Shown one piece after another: positions 39,947 through 51,136 of a stretch of 64,000 nt of DNA; the first letter of the stretch is position 1; every line of letters starts with the position of its first letter. The stretch is from positions 186,001 through 250,000 of the forward strand of contig NZ_NBOE01000006.1 of NCBI RefSeq assembly GCF_002104515.1, in the 5' to 3' direction. This stretch comes from Colwellia polaris (GTDB lineage Bacteria > Pseudomonadota > Gammaproteobacteria > Enterobacterales > Alteromonadaceae). The notes under the pieces were generated by a model. That model saw only the letters and a program-made list of their open reading frames with translations, made no database searches and was not told where the DNA came from. The position numbers were made by a program, and so were the translations under genes.

Positions 39947-41625
39947 GAATAGGACATGGTTTCGACGTTCATAAGTTTGGTGGTGCAGGACCGATAGTTT
40001 TAGGTGGTATTGAGATCCCTTTCGAGTATGGCTTTATCGCTCACTCTGATGGTGATGTTGCCATACACGCATTATGTGATGCCATTTTAGGCGCATTATG
40101 TTTGGCTGACATAGGTAATCATTTTCCCGATACTGACGGTGAATATGAAAATATTTCCAGCCGAATTTTATTACGCCATGTTGTTGGCTTAATGCAAGAA
40201 AGAGGTTTTTGCTTGGGTAATGCCGATATTACCGTGTGTGCTCAAGCGCCTAAAATGGCACCGCATCTTCTCGCCATGCGTGAATGTTTAGCACAAGATT
40301 TACAAGCAGATATAGACCAAATAAATGTCAAAGCAACAACAACTGAAAAACTAGGTTATGTTGGTCGAAAAGAAGGCGTATCAGTACATGCAGTAGTGCT
40401 ATTGATGAAAGACAGCAATGACAATAAAATAAAATCGCCAATTAAAGCCGCGGTTAATCATGATGCTGAAGTACACAAGCATAGTGCAGCATCTTTAACT
40501 GATCAAAGCATATCTGCTTTGCCTGAATTTGCATATTTATATGGTAAACCTAAATCTACCGGTTTATTAAGACAACACAGGTCAGATTTTAAAGTATTTG
40601 AAAAAATACCTTTCAAACCCTGTGGTGAAGGTGAACACCTTTATATTCATATTCGAAAAACCGGTGCCAATACCGCTTTTGTTGCTAAGCAATTAGCACA
40701 GTATTTTTCCGTTAAAGAGTCGTTAGTTTCTTATGCTGGTTTAAAAGATCGCTTTGCGGTAACTGAACAATGGTTCGGGGTGCATTTGCCGGGCAAACAA
40801 AACTATGACTTAAGTGATTTAAGCATTGAAGGTGTTGAGGTTTTATCATTTAAACGTCATAACAAAAAATTGCGTATTGGTGGCTTAGACGGCAATCGCT
40901 TTGAAATCACTTTACGTGATGTAACCGATATTGATGAACTCGTTAGGCGTTGGCATGTTGTAAGTAACTTTGGTGTGCCTAATTACTTTGGCGAGCAACG
41001 TTTTGGTATTAGTGGCGGTAATATTGAAAAAGCTATTGGGTTATTCTCTGGCCAAAAAGTTAAAGACAAGAAAAAGCGTGGTATGTATTTATCTGCGGCA
41101 CGTTCGTTAATTTTTAATCAAATGCTAAGTCAACGTATTGAGCAACAAATATTCGACAACATAATCAATGGCGATGTTTTAATGTTAGCGGGCACGCAAT
41201 CGGTATTTTTAGCCGATGTTAGTGACGAAAGTTTAACAACGCGTCTTAATGAACATGATATTGATATTACCGCGCCAATGTGGGGCGCAGGTGAGTTAAT
41301 GACAACCGACGAAGCCCGTACTTTTGAACAAAGTATTGCCGATTTACAACCAACACTTTGCGAGGGCTTACCTCGCTTTGGTTTAAAACAAGAACGTCGT
41401 AGAATTCGTCTCAATATTAAAGAAACCGATATTACAGTAGATAACGATATAGTTACGTTGTCATTTTTCTTGCCTGCTGGCGCTTATGCCACCACCATCA
41501 TGCGAGAGCTCATTGATTATACCGACCTTACAGAGCGTGTAGATATAAACATGAATAGAAACTCAACGGCGATCACTCAGGCTGAGCTTAATATTTCAGC
41601 CGATAACACGGAGTTGAAAAACTGA
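39943..41625 (+). CDS. ispF-truD: Bifunctional IspF-TruD: MECDP synthase fused to tRNA pseudouridine-13 synthase
   Basis: One uninterrupted 560-residue frame. Residues 1-158 are a full IspF: metal ligands in [11 protein letters not shown] (Asp-x-His) and [22 protein letters not shown], and the C-terminal [24 protein letters not shown] linker (about 159-190, [21 protein letters not shown] region) follows, then a full Tru[22 protein letters not shown], catalytic Asp in [25 protein letters not shown] and late [14 protein letters not shown]. In E. coli these are separate adjacent genes. No Met codon and no ribosome binding site occur near the TruD start, so an independent TruD product is unlikely. 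Confidence 0.92.
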   Translation: MRIGHGFDVHKFGGAGPIVLGGIEIPFEYGFIAHSDGDVAIHALCDAILGALCLADIGNHFPDTDGEYENISSRILLRHVVGLMQERGFCLGNADITVCAQAPKMAPHLLAMRECLAQDLQADIDQINVKATTTEKLGYVGRKEGVSVHAVVLLMKDSNDNKIKSPIKAAVNHDAEVHKHSAASLTDQSISALPEFAYLYGKPKSTGLLRQHRSDFKVFEKIPFKPCGEGEHLYIHIRKTGANTAFVAKQLAQYFSVKESLVSYAGLKDRFAVTEQWFGVHLPGKQNYDLSDLSIEGVEVLSFKRHNKKLRIGGLDGNRFEITLRDVTDIDELVRRWHVVSNFGVPNYFGEQRFGISGGNIEKAIGLFSGQKVKDKKKRGMYLSAARSLIFNQMLSQRIEQQIFDNIINGDVLMLAGTQSVFLADVSDESLTTRLNEHDIDITAPMWGAGELMTTDEARTFEQSIADLQPTLCEGLPRFGLKQERRRIRLNIKETDITVDNDIVTLSFFLPAGAYATTIMRELIDYTDLTERVDINMNRNSTAITQAELNISADNTELKN

Positions 41626-41627
41626 AC

Positions 41628-42380
41628 ATGAGAATATTATTAAGTAATGATGACGGTGTTCATGCCGACGGAATTAAAGTTTTATATGATGAGCTTGTAA
41701 AATATTTTGATGTTACGGTTGTTGCTCCCGATAGAAACTGTAGCGGCGCTAGCAATTCATTAACTTTATTAAATCCCTTGCGTGCCCAAACATTAGAAAA
41801 TGGCTTTATTTCTGTCAATGGCACGCCTACAGATGCCGTGCATTTAGGGGCCGCTCAACTAATGCAGCCTCAACCAGATTTAGTTGTGGCGGGTATTAAC
41901 CATGGTGCTAACTTAGGTGATGATACTATCTATTCAGGTACGGTTGCTGCGGCAACTGAAGGGCGTCATTTAGGTATGCCTGCAATAGCGGTTTCATTAG
42001 TATCCTCTAATCCTAAGCACTTTCAAACGGCAGCGGTGGTTACAGCAAAATTTATTGAACGCTTGAAGCTTCACCCACTGCCGAGCGATCAAATTATTAA
42101 CATTAATGTACCTGATATATCGCTTAAAGAACTCAAAGGTATACAAGTAACTCGGCTAGGCAACCGTCATAAAGCAGAAACGATGAAAAAGGTGAAAGAT
42201 CCTTGGCAACGTGATATTTACTGGTACGGCCCATTAGGACAAGAGCTTGATGCCGGTACAGGTACTGATTTTTATGCTGTAGCTAATGGCTATGCCTCAA
42301 TTACCCCGTTAACAATAGATATGACCGCTTATAAAAGCTTGGCAAAAATGACTGAATGGATTAATGAACTTTCAATATGA
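41628..42380 (+). CDS. surE: 5'/3'-nucleotidase SurE
   Basis: A 250-residue metal-dependent nucleoside monophosphate phosphatase with stationary-phase survival roles. Metal site [15 protein letters not shown], then [24 protein letters not shown]. Its start lies 2 bp after the truD stop and it overlaps pcm (ATGA). Standard gammaproteobacterial surE-pcm-nlpD-rpoS order. Confidence 0.97.
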   Translation: MRILLSNDDGVHADGIKVLYDELVKYFDVTVVAPDRNCSGASNSLTLLNPLRAQTLENGFISVNGTPTDAVHLGAAQLMQPQPDLVVAGINHGANLGDDTIYSGTVAAATEGRHLGMPAIAVSLVSSNPKHFQTAAVVTAKFIERLKLHPLPSDQIININVPDISLKELKGIQVTRLGNRHKAETMKKVKDPWQRDIYWYGPLGQELDAGTGTDFYAVANGYASITPLTIDMTAYKSLAKMTEWINELSI

Positions 42381-43054
42381 GACAAAGTAATATCAATACC
42401 AGAGTAAGCAGTAATATCAGTGGTAAATCGGGTCGTAGTGGTGAATTACTGGCTCAAAAATTACTGGTTGAGGGCATCAAAAATCAACAAGTATTAAGAG
42501 CGATAGCAAGTTCTCCTCGACATATATTTGTACCCGAAATTTTAGCGCATAAAGCTTATGACAATACGGCGTTGCCCATTGGACAAGGTCAAACTATTTC
42601 ACAACCTTATATTGTGGCAAAAATGTCAGAATTGTTACTTGCTGATGGCGTGCCTGACAGTATTCTAGAAATAGGCACGGGTTCTGGCTACCAAACCTCA
42701 ATATTGGCGCAATTAACCCCTAAAGTGTTTTCCGTTGAGCGTATTAAGTCACTGCAATGGCAAGCAAAACGTCGTTTACGTTCGATGGATCTACATAATG
42801 TTTCAATGAAGCATGGCGATGGTTGGCAAGGTTGGCAAAGCAAAGCACCTTTTCAAGCAATCATTGTAACGGCTGCTCCAACTAAAGTGCCCCAAGCATT
42901 ATTAGAGCAACTTGCCGATGGTGGACGTTTAATTATTCCTGTTGGTGAACAAAGCCAAGTGTTAAAATTAATTACCCGTCAAGGTGATGAATTTAACGAG
43001 CAGCAAATTGAAGCTGTCCGTTTTGTTCCTTTAGTACCTGGCGCGTTAGGATAG
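42377..43054 (+). CDS. pcm: Protein-L-isoaspartate O-methyltransferase
   Basis: 225 residues. Repairs isoaspartyl damage with S-adenosylmethionine. Motifs: [36 protein letters not shown] loop [12 protein letters not shown], and [16 protein letters not shown]. The N-terminal ~15 residues ([16 protein letters not shown]) are a Ser/Asn-rich extension. Overlaps surE by 4 bp. Confidence 0.96.
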   Translation: MRQSNINTRVSSNISGKSGRSGELLAQKLLVEGIKNQQVLRAIASSPRHIFVPEILAHKAYDNTALPIGQGQTISQPYIVAKMSELLLADGVPDSILEIGTGSGYQTSILAQLTPKVFSVERIKSLQWQAKRRLRSMDLHNVSMKHGDGWQGWQSKAPFQAIIVTAAPTKVPQALLEQLADGGRLIIPVGEQSQVLKLITRQGDEFNEQQIEAVRFVPLVPGALG

Positions 43055-43057
43055 TTT

Positions 43058-43636
43058 GTGAAAATATTTTCTGCATTATACGAATGGACACTTAAATGGG
43101 CTGAGCATCAATTTGCTCCAAGAATCTTAGCGGCTTTAAGCTTTGCTGAGTCAGTTTTTTTTCCGATCCCTCCCGATGTATTACTAGCGCCTATGGTAAT
43201 GGCGCAACGCGAAAAAGCTTGGCGTTTTGCAACCATTACCACTATTGCCTCAGTGCTGGGTGGTATAGTTGGCTATGGCTTAGGCTACTTAATGTTTGAA
43301 CCTTGGATACAACCACTGATAACTGAATTTGGTTATCAAGCGCGATTCGATAAAGCTATGTTATGGTTTAGTGAGTGGGGAGTTTGGGTGGTGTTTATTG
43401 CCGGTTTCTCTCCAATCCCTTATAAATTATTCACCGTAAGTGCGGGTTTTTTAAGTATGGCGTTTTTACCATTTCTAATTGCCTCCGCAGTTGGTCGTGG
43501 CATGCGATTTTTTATGGTAGCCGGCATTATTCGTTGGGGCGGTGCCGCGATGGAGAAAAAACTGAAACAGTGGGTTGATGTTTTAGGTTGGCTGGTTGTT
43601 ATTGCCATTGTTGTTGCTTATGTCGCAACACGCTAA
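43058..43636 (+). CDS. YqaA-family membrane protein (VTT/DedA-like)
   Basis: 192 residues from GTG 43058, four or five hydrophobic helices. Family landmarks are SFAESVFFPIPPDVLLAP and FIAGFSPIPYKLFTVSAGF. DedA/VTT proteins relate to membrane lipid handling and proton-motive-force maintenance; this subgroup is uncharacterised. Commonly found between pcm and nlpD in marine gammaproteobacteria. 3 bp after pcm. Confidence 0.88.
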   Translation: MKIFSALYEWTLKWAEHQFAPRILAALSFAESVFFPIPPDVLLAPMVMAQREKAWRFATITTIASVLGGIVGYGLGYLMFEPWIQPLITEFGYQARFDKAMLWFSEWGVWVVFIAGFSPIPYKLFTVSAGFLSMAFLPFLIASAVGRGMRFFMVAGIIRWGGAAMEKKLKQWVDVLGWLVVIAIVVAYVATR

Positions 43637-43653
43637 AAGGTAACTTTATCATT

Positions 43654-44502
43654 ATGACGAAATGGATGCAGGGTCACTCAATTAGCACTAATCATATATT
43701 GGTACTAATGCTGCTAATAGCCATTAATGGCTGTTCTACGCGTAGCAAACCTGCTCCTGTTGTTGATGTTCAAGGTTCGCTTCCTTTAAGCCAAAGATTG
43801 AAAAATAGCGTCACAGGAAGTGAATATATAGTCAAAAAAGGTGAAACGCTATATTCAATAGCATGGCGAGCAGATGTCGATATTCGTACCTTAGCGGCTA
43901 TCAATAATATTAAAGCACCCTACAATATTTACCCGCAGCAAAAACTGCTTTTAGTTAAAAAAGCGAGTAAACCTAGCGCTAATAACACTAACAGTAAAAG
44001 CCGCACATCATCAAAACAAAAAGTTATAAAAAAACCTATTGCGCAGAAGAAAAAGCAAGCGTATGGTGGAAGTGTAGCTGAACGAAAAGTAAGCAACAAT
44101 GATCAGCAACAAACCACTGTCTTTTCACAAAAAATACGTAATTGGCGGTGGCCTGCTAAAGGAAAGGTTATTCGTAATTTTTCCACAGCAAAACAAGGAA
44201 ATAAAGGAATCGACATTGCGGGGCGTCGCGGTGATTCGGTAAAAGCAACAGCAGACGGCAAAGTAGTTTATGCCGGTGGTGCCTTGCAAGGGTACGGTCA
44301 ATTAATCATAGTTAAACATAACGAAGATTACCTCAGTGCTTATGCACATAATGATCGCATTCTAGTGAAAGAGCAGCAGGTTGTAAAAGCCGGTCAAGTG
44401 ATTGCTAAAATGGGTGATACAGACGCTGAAAGAGTCATGCTTCATTTTGAGGTTCGCTTTCGCGGAAAATCAGTTAATCCTATGAAGTATTTGCCGAAAT
44501 AA
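43654..44502 (+). CDS. nlpD: NlpD-type LysM / M23 murein lipoprotein
   Basis: 282 residues from ATG 43654 (the frame extends to 43588 inside yqaA, without a signal peptide there). Lipobox near AINGCSTRS. LysM domain EYIVKKGETLYSIAWRADV; basic Ser/Lys linker; C-terminal M23-like domain (GIDIAGRRGDSVKATADGKVV; YAHNDRILVKEQQVVKAGQ). The canonical zinc ligands (HxxxD, HxH) are incomplete, as in NlpD activators of AmiC. It precedes rpoS and probably carries the main rpoS promoter. Confidence 0.93.
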   Translation: MTKWMQGHSISTNHILVLMLLIAINGCSTRSKPAPVVDVQGSLPLSQRLKNSVTGSEYIVKKGETLYSIAWRADVDIRTLAAINNIKAPYNIYPQQKLLLVKKASKPSANNTNSKSRTSSKQKVIKKPIAQKKKQAYGGSVAERKVSNNDQQQTTVFSQKIRNWRWPAKGKVIRNFSTAKQGNKGIDIAGRRGDSVKATADGKVVYAGGALQGYGQLIIVKHNEDYLSAYAHNDRILVKEQQVVKAGQVIAKMGDTDAERVMLHFEVRFRGKSVNPMKYLPK

Positions 44503-44586
44503 TAATAAAAATTTATAAAAATAAATTGGAGCCAATGTGAGTAATTAGTCAGTAAATTTAGCTTAAGCTAAAAAGGGAGATATAAC

Positions 44587-45513
44587 ATGGGTATAAAGAA
44601 AGAACCAACATGTTCTGATGTTGCCGTTAAGGAAAAGTTAACCAGCACTACGGTGGAAGCACCTGAAGAAACTTCTTCTAGTCTGGATGCAACACAAATA
44701 TATTTAAGTGAAATAGGATTTTCACCCCTACTAACCGCCGAAGAAGAAGTCTATTTTTCTCGCCTCGCCCTAAAAGGAGATGAACGTTCACGTAAACGTA
44801 TGATTGAAAGTAATCTCCGTTTAGTTGTAAAAATTTCTCGCCGTTATAATAATCGTGGTTTACCCCTGTTAGATCTTATAGAAGAAGGTAATTTAGGGTT
44901 AATTCGCGCAGTTGAAAAGTTTGATCCAGAACGTGGATTTAGGTTTTCTACTTATGCTACTTGGTGGATTCGTCAAACCATTGAGCGCGCCATTATGAAT
45001 CAAACCCGCACCATACGCTTACCTATTCATGTGGTTAAAGAACTTAATATTTATTTACGCACTGCCCGTGAGCTAGTGCAAAAACTTGATCATGAACCCA
45101 CTGCTGAAGATATTGCCCTAGAACTTGATGTTCCTATCGAAAGTGTTAGTAAAATGCTGCGTTTGAATGAGCGTATCGCCTCTGTTGATTCTCCTTTCGG
45201 TGGCGATGGCGAAAAAGTTTTATTAGATGTTATTCCTGACGAAAAATCTGGCGGACCAGAAACAAAGCTGCAAAGTAGCGACATTAAACACAGTATAGTT
45301 GATTGGCTGGATGAACTTAATTCTAAACAACGTGAAGTATTAGCAAGGCGTTTTGGCTTATTAGGTTACGAAGCGGCTACCCTTGAAGATGTGGGTGTTG
45401 AAATCGGTTTAACGCGTGAACGTGTTCGCCAAATACAAGTAGAAGCATTGAAGCGTTTACGCGATATTTTAAGTCAGCAAGATTTATCTATCGAAGCGTT
45501 ATTTCAAGTATAA
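44587..45513 (+). CDS. rpoS: RNA polymerase sigma factor RpoS
   Basis: A 308-residue stationary-phase/general stress sigma factor. Region 1.2 [21 protein letters not shown]; region 2 [63 protein letters not shown] type block (44791-44991); region 4 [43 protein letters not shown]. About 20 residues shorter than E. coli RpoS, mainly at the ends. Convergent with mutS. Confidence 0.97.
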   Translation: MGIKKEPTCSDVAVKEKLTSTTVEAPEETSSSLDATQIYLSEIGFSPLLTAEEEVYFSRLALKGDERSRKRMIESNLRLVVKISRRYNNRGLPLLDLIEEGNLGLIRAVEKFDPERGFRFSTYATWWIRQTIERAIMNQTRTIRLPIHVVKELNIYLRTARELVQKLDHEPTAEDIALELDVPIESVSKMLRLNERIASVDSPFGGDGEKVLLDVIPDEKSGGPETKLQSSDIKHSIVDWLDELNSKQREVLARRFGLLGYEAATLEDVGVEIGLTRERVRQIQVEALKRLRDILSQQDLSIEALFQV

Positions 45514-45544
45514 ATTTACTCGACTATTAATTATGTTTTTAAAT

Positions 45545-45573
45545 AAAAAAAACCAGCGATTGCTGGTTTTTTT
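45545..45573 (+). terminator. Terminator of rpoS
   Basis: AAAAAACCAGCGAT / TGCTGGTTTTTTT stem with T run; the A-rich left side may also work for mutS. Confidence 0.85.
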
Positions 45574-45698
45574 AGGTCAATATTTTTGTCTACTTCAGCT
45601 AAATATTAGTTTACTGCAAGTTGATTAATCAGCGGCTCATTATTACTGTTGAAAAGTATAAAATACATTATGCGTCAAGCTTTTATAATCTTTTGCTT

Positions 45699-48257
45699 TT
45701 ACACTAACCCTTTTAACTTATAGAGTAAATCTAGTGCCATTTTAGGACTTAAATCGTTGACATCGATTGTGCTTAACGTTTCCACAACAGGATGACTGTT
45801 ATCCATTAAAGGTAGCTGTTCAAATGCTTGTGGTTCGTTATTCATAACAGAAGGGGCTTGCATGTTTTCAAGCTCGGTTAAACGTTGCTTTGCTCGTTGA
45901 ATAACACTTTTGGGTACTCCAGCAAGTTGAGCTACTTGCAGACCAAAACTTTTACTGGCGGCACCCTCTTGTACTGTGTGCATAAAAACAATACTGTCTC
46001 CATGCTCAACTGCATCTAAATGCACATTAGCAAGTGTTTTAATTTGATCTGCTAGTAATGTTAATTCAAAGTAATGACTTGCAAAAAGTGTAAAAGCTTT
46101 GGTTTTTATCGCTAACATTTCTGCACAAGCCCAAGCCAGTGATAAACCATCATAAGTGCTGGTGCCGCGACCAATTTCATCTAATAACACTAAACTTTTA
46201 TTAGTAGCGTTATGTAAAATATTAGCCGTTTCTGTCATCTCCACCATAAAGGTTGAACGCCCACTGGCTAAATCATCAGATGCGCCAATACGGGTAAATA
46301 TTCTATCGACCATGCCAATGGTTGCTGCGCTTGCAGGTACGTAACACCCTATATGGGCGAGTAATACAATAAGGGCTGTTTGGCGCATATAAGTCGATTT
46401 ACCGCCCATATTAGGCCCAGTAATAATCAACATTTCTCTGTTGTTATTTAGGACAACAGGATTCGCAATAAAAGGCTCTGTCGTCATTTGTTCGACTACG
46501 GCATGTCGACCGGCTTCAATGTTAATGCCGCTTTCTTCTTGTAATACTGGTTTAATATAGCTTAACGTTTCCGCACGTTCAGCAAAGGTATTAAGTACAT
46601 CTATTTCAGATAGAGATTGGGCGAGTAGTTGCAGCTTCTCTAACTCTGGCATAATTTGATCAAACAATGCTTCATATAGACGTTTTTCTAAAGCGAGGAA
46701 CTTACTTTGTGCCGATAACACTTTTTCCTCGTGCTGTTTTAATTCATTGGTAATAAAGCGTTCGTTGTTTTTCAGCGTTTGTCGGCGAATATAATCATCA
46801 GGAACATCAATCGCTGAGCTTCGGCTCATTTCAATATAAAAACCGTGAACTTTATTGTAACCGACCTTTAATGATTGAATACCTGTACGTTCTTTCTCTC
46901 GCGCTTCAAGTTGAGCTAAAAACTCTGTAGCACCATCGCTTAAATCACGTAATACATCTAACTCTTCATTGTAGCCAGGTGCAATAACACCACCATCGCG
47001 AATTAATACCGGAGGGTTTTCTACAATTGCACTTTCTAATAGCGCCTGAGTTGCGGGAATTGGCTGGCACTGTCTTATTAGCGTCGCTAAATGCACTTGA
47101 GAACAACTTTTGGTAAGTGTTTGTAGTTCAGGTAAATGCATTAGTGCATTTCGCAATCGAGCAAAGTCTCGAGGACGAGCAGAGCGTAAGGCCATACGTG
47201 CGACAATACGTTCAATATCACCAAACTGTTTTAAGTTAGCATGTAGCTCGAATGATAAATCTTGTTGTAAGATATTTTCAATGGCACTTTGGCGGTTATT
47301 TAGTGCAGCAAGATCACGAAGAGGAAAATGCAACCATCGTTTAAGTAGCCTCGACCCCATGGGAGTGGCAGCTTTATCTAGAATTGCAGCTAAAGTATTT
47401 TCATTACCGCCTTGAAGGTTTTGCGTTAACTCTAAGTTTCGACGAGTAGCGGCATCAAGAATAACAGCACTTGAAGCGCTTTCACCAATAATTGATCTTA
47501 TATGCGGTAGCGGAATACGTTGGCTATCTTTAACATATTGAAATAAGCAACCTGCTGCTGCGATGCCTAAAGGCTTGTCGTCAACACCAAAGCCTGACAA
47601 AGACTGAGTGCCAAATTGTTTATTCAGTAAGGATTTACTGGTTTCTAAATCAAACTCCCAATCGGGACGACGACGAAGTCCTTTTCGACCAGCAACAACA
47701 TTATTGGCAGCTAAAGACTCAGGGTAGAGCAATTCTGCTGGCGATAAACGTTGTAACTCTGCTTGAACTTGTTCTTCCGTTCTCGGCTCTACTAAAACAA
47801 AACGACCACTGGTCATATCTAAATAAGCAAGACCAAAACCTTGTGAAGTTTGATGAATAGCCACAATTAAATTATCTTGGCGATCATTCAATAGAGCCTC
47901 ATCACTCACGGTACCAGGCGTTACTATTCGAACCACTTTTCGTTCTACAGGGCCTTTACTGGTTGCTGGATCACCAATTTGTTCGCAAATAGCAACAGAT
48001 TCGCCTAATTTTACTAACTTAGCTAAATAACCATCAACCGCATGATACGGCACCCCCGCCATTGGTATTGCATTGCCACCGGTTTTTCCACGCGCTGTTA
48101 ATGAAATATCGAGTAAATCAGCTGCTTTTTTGGCGTCATCAAAAAACAATTCATAAAAATCGCCCATACGATAAAAAATTAAAATATTAGGAAATTCGGC
48201 TTTAATTGTCAGGTACTGACGCATCATAGGTGTGTGTTTGGAAAGTTCTGATTCAGT
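45699..48257 (-). CDS. mutS: DNA mismatch repair protein MutS
   Basis: 852 residues from ATG 48257 ([17 protein letters not shown], matching the E. coli spacing before TPMM); the frame also opens at 48293, and neither start has a clear SD. The mismatch-contacting Phe-x-Glu is in [10 protein letters not shown]. The ABC-type ATPase has Walker [15 protein letters not shown], Walker [17 protein letters not shown], and [10 protein letters not shown]. Recognises mispairs with MutL. Faces rpoS, as in many gammaproteobacteria. Confidence 0.97.
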   Translation of the reverse strand, partial: TESELSKHTPMMRQYLTIKAEFPNILIFYRMGDFYELFFDDAKKAADLLDISLTARGKTGGNAIPMAGVPYHAVDGYLAKLVKLGESVAICEQIGDPATSKGPVERKVVRIVTPGTVSDEALLNDRQDNLIVAIHQTSQGFGLAYLDMTSGRFVLVEPRTEEQVQAELQRLSPAELLYPESLAANNVVAGRKGLRRRPDWEFDLETSKSLLNKQFGTQSLSGFGVDDKPLGIAAAGCLFQYVKDSQRIPLPHIRSIIGESASSAVILDAATRRNLELTQNLQGGNENTLAAILDKAATPMGSRLLKRWLHFPLRDLAALNNRQSAIENILQQDLSFELHANLKQFGDIERIVARMALRSARPRDFARLRNALMHLPELQTLTKSCSQVHLATLIRQCQPIPATQALLESAIVENPPVLIRDGGVIAPGYNEELDVLRDLSDGATEFLAQLEAREKERTGIQSLKVGYNKVHGFYIEMSRSSAIDVPDDYIRRQTLKNNERFITNELKQHEEKVLSAQSKFLALEKRLYEALFDQIMPELEKLQLLAQSLSEIDVLNTFAERAETLSYIKPVLQEESGINIEAGRHAVVEQMTTEPFIANPVVLNNNREMLIITGPNMGGKSTYMRQTALIVLLAHIGCYVPASAATIGMVDRIFTRIGASDDLASGRSTFMVEMTETANILHNATNKSLVLLDEIGRGTSTYDGLSLAWACAEMLAIKTKAFTLFASHYFELTLLADQIKTLANVHLDAVEHGDSIVFMHTVQEGAASKSFGLQVAQLAGVPKSVIQRAKQRLTELENMQAPSVMNNEPQAFEQLPLMDNSHPVVETLSTIDVNDLSPKMALDLLYKLKGLV

Positions 48258-48812
48258 CATTTTATATGTTTTTTTATCGGTTGAGTTATACACTAAAGCT
48301 TTGTATTTAATGTTGATATATTTATTCTCCTTATTCAGCTTTTACAAGGTGAATAAGGACTCGCCATTTATCTAAGCTGTGAGTCTAGACAAAATAAAGC
48401 GCTAATATTTGATGAAAATGGAAATTTAATATCAAGTATAAAGCTTAAGATAAGTAATGTAATTATTGAAAATGATACTAACAGAAAATTATATTAAGTG
48501 CTCCCTGTAAACAGCTTTAAGTAAGGACAGGTCGTAAATAATTAACTGATAAACATGGCAGTGGAGCTATCGGTTTTATTTAGATTTAATGTGTCGTTTC
48601 AAGTTGTTTGATCGAATAATATAGAACTAAGTGGTTAAAGCAATAGACAAGCTTTTAAGTAAATAAACGTGTTTTCTTTCGATATTATGCTGAAAAAAAT
48701 TGGCAGCATTTTAGGGTTTAAACGCAGAGATGTTGTTACTAAAAAAGAATATAATCAGCAACAGCTACTTTGGATATTCGTAGCTTTTGCTGATTATTAC
48801 GTTAACGATTAA
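48258..48812. other. Intergenic between mutS and PL17 lyase gene
   Basis: About 550 bp. A stem CCTTATTCA / TGAATAAGG lies at 48329-48358 and another, described separately, at 48753-48795. No ORF. It marks the left border of the inserted uronate locus. Confidence 0.45.
48753..48795 (-). terminator. Hairpin downstream of the PL17 lyase gene
   Basis: AATCAGC-AA-CAGCTAC pairs with GTAGCT-TT-TGCTGATT; on the minus strand it is followed by a T-rich stretch (ATTCTTTTTTAG). Confidence 0.65.
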
Positions 48813-51077
48813 CTACTTGCTCGTTAGGGTAAACAATTTAAAACGGCCATTAAATTGATAATTCTTACCGTTATGCGCAAAGCTATTCAACTCCTTTGCT
48901 TTAATGCTTTTGGCTGAATTAAAGGCTAATACATAGTGTTGATTACCAACAAGGCTAATTTCAATTACGTCAATATTATCAACTTTTTTATGCGTAAGCT
49001 TTTCAATTGAACTGACCGCAGAAATAGTAAACTCTTTTGACGGATTATATTCACCATGAGGTTCTAACACGCTAACAAAAGTATGATTTTTAGCGTTAGT
49101 TTTACGGTTGATAAAAGCATTCTCATTGCGCAAGTTAAATAGCGGATCGTTAGCACCAATTTGAGTAAACATGATAGTTGAATCACCATCCATAACCGCT
49201 GAGCTAGTATAAAATCTACCATTATCGTTTAGCCAGGTAATTTGCGATAAACCTGCTTTGGGTTGTGCTTGAGCTTTTAACCATAAATGCTGATAACCAT
49301 TTTCTTCACCAAGAACAGGTAAACTTGTTAACTGGGTGTCTAACGCAAAATCAGTGCTAATTAGGTGACCTTTATAATGAACAGGTAAATCATATTGATG
49401 TAATTCTTTTGATTTTATATCAAACACATCAACCACCAGCGATTGTTCTAATCCTGATTTATGCTTTAATGGCAGCTTAATTAACGCCATTGTGCGTTTT
49501 AATTCTACACCTTTGTAAGCAGTATCAATGGTTGCTGAGCTCATTATAACTTGGTCATTTTTTTCAAAAAACAATAACTCAGGGTGATTCGCATTACCCA
49601 CTTTAACATTGGTGTTAAAGTGCGACTGTTCATCAACCACTACGGTATTGTGAGCAACCGTTTGCTTTGCCCACGTTTGGTTCTCAGGTAAGTATCTACC
49701 ACCAAATTTAGCTTCAACATTTAAAAATCTTGCTGCACCGTAGTCTGATACTATTTCAGCGCCTTTATCGTAAAACTGCCAAGTAAGTTTATCAAAATGG
49801 CCATGCCCTAAACCTTGTCCTGTAGGCTTAAATAAAACGGCTTGCTCACCAGCAACATTTTGGCGCATAACTACCAAAGCACCTTGCTTACCGTCGTTAC
49901 CATCACCAAACGCTTCAGATTTAAACAGATAAGGTTTTTCAAGCTGTTGGTCTAATGCCTGTGCCACTTTTAAGCCATCGCCGGTTAATATAATTTCATT
50001 TTGCTGTTTAGCAATATCTAGGAAGCCGGCATCATTTGTTAAACCATAAGCAATGGCAACACCGTTAACTAATTCAATCGTATCAATACCTTTGCTTTTA
50101 ATCGCGTCATTAATAGGGAAAAATAACTTGTTGTAGCTTAGCTGAATGGTGGTATCTATCGCTTTTAATAAAATGCCATCACGGTATTCAAAAATTTTAC
50201 GTTCAGGCTGGTTAGCTTGAATTGCTTTAGCGAAAGTAACGAAAGGCATTAACGCATAACGTTGATAATAAGGACCTTCGTTGTAATAACCTTGTGGTGA
50301 AAATAACTCGTCTAGTTGTTTTAAAAAGCCACCTTCGCCTGATAGTTCTAGATCATAAAGCGCTTGTTCTACCCATTCTTGCTCACCTAGTACATAACCT
50401 GTCATACCAACTGCTGCGGTTGCCCAGGTACCGTGATTATGCACTTTGTTAAAGGTTTGAGGTGACTCTACAGATAAAAATTTAGCCATAGGGCGAAATA
50501 AACCTGTTTCGATTTTATCCTTTTCTGCGGTATTTAACGAAGGTAAAACCAAGTCGAAAGCTTGGCTAGTATAAACCAACCACATTGCTTCATTTAAGCT
50601 TTGCCAAAATAGTTTACCAGGGCTTTGTTTACCCATTTTTCTTTTCGGGTGAAGCGGTAATGTAGGATAAAGTTCAGCATAAACAAGTAGCATGTCACGA
50701 ACATAGTTAGCATATTTTTCATCTTGGGTTAGTTGATAAATAATGCCGGCATCGTACATTAACTTGTAATTTTTTTTATGACGTTCATGAGTATAACCAC
50801 CGCCGCCATCTTTTGGCTGTGGTACAGTGATGGTTTGTGTTATTTGTTCATCAACCGAAGCTTTACTGGTAAGAAATGTGCTTTTGAATTGGCCCTCACT
50901 TTGTATTGCAGCGCGCATATTTTTAACGTCAGCACCTGTTATCACTAAATTAGGGCTAGTTTTTGCCATCGCTAGTTGAGTGTTAGCCATAAACGCTAAA
51001 AACACCATGGTGATAGTGGTTAGCCATTTTTTTGGTGCCAATAAGACAGTGAATGAGGTTTGATTTAATTGTTTCAT
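48813..51077 (-). CDS. PL17-type oligouronide (alginate) lyase
   Basis: 754 residues with a signal peptide ending near NTQLAMAK. The N-terminal (alpha/alpha) helical toroid contains VHNHGTWATAA, the Asn-His pair of PL17 exo-oligoalginate lyases, and YNEGPYYQRYALMPF with candidate catalytic Tyr. The C-terminal beta-sandwich of heparinase II/III type has GLGHGHFDKLTWQFYDKG and VAHNTVVVDEQSH. Known members release unsaturated monouronates from oligoalginate. Location is probably periplasmic. It is downstream of uxuB in an operon (59-bp gap). The true polymer is uncertain because the neighbours suit glucuronate/mannonate as well. Confidence 0.85.
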   Translation of the reverse strand: MKQLNQTSFTVLLAPKKWLTTITMVFLAFMANTQLAMAKTSPNLVITGADVKNMRAAIQSEGQFKSTFLTSKASVDEQITQTITVPQPKDGGGGYTHERHKKNYKLMYDAGIIYQLTQDEKYANYVRDMLLVYAELYPTLPLHPKRKMGKQSPGKLFWQSLNEAMWLVYTSQAFDLVLPSLNTAEKDKIETGLFRPMAKFLSVESPQTFNKVHNHGTWATAAVGMTGYVLGEQEWVEQALYDLELSGEGGFLKQLDELFSPQGYYNEGPYYQRYALMPFVTFAKAIQANQPERKIFEYRDGILLKAIDTTIQLSYNKLFFPINDAIKSKGIDTIELVNGVAIAYGLTNDAGFLDIAKQQNEIILTGDGLKVAQALDQQLEKPYLFKSEAFGDGNDGKQGALVVMRQNVAGEQAVLFKPTGQGLGHGHFDKLTWQFYDKGAEIVSDYGAARFLNVEAKFGGRYLPENQTWAKQTVAHNTVVVDEQSHFNTNVKVGNANHPELLFFEKNDQVIMSSATIDTAYKGVELKRTMALIKLPLKHKSGLEQSLVVDVFDIKSKELHQYDLPVHYKGHLISTDFALDTQLTSLPVLGEENGYQHLWLKAQAQPKAGLSQITWLNDNGRFYTSSAVMDGDSTIMFTQIGANDPLFNLRNENAFINRKTNAKNHTFVSVLEPHGEYNPSKEFTISAVSSIEKLTHKKVDNIDVIEISLVGNQHYVLAFNSAKSIKAKELNSFAHNGKNYQFNGRFKLFTLTSK

Positions 51078-51136
51078 AAATACCCGTTCTTCAAATTAAA
51101 ATTACTAATTGCTTAAAGTACAATCAAAGCTACTTT

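Noticed and set aside
40500-40530. Separate truD gene starting inside the fusion
   Set aside because: The only candidate near the TruD boundary is a TTG without a ribosome binding site; the nearest Met codon upstream belongs to IspF.
43588-43653. Upstream start of nlpD within yqaA
   Set aside because: The extra 22 residues (Cys-rich) are yqaA sequence in another frame; the lipoprotein signal needs the ATG at 43654.
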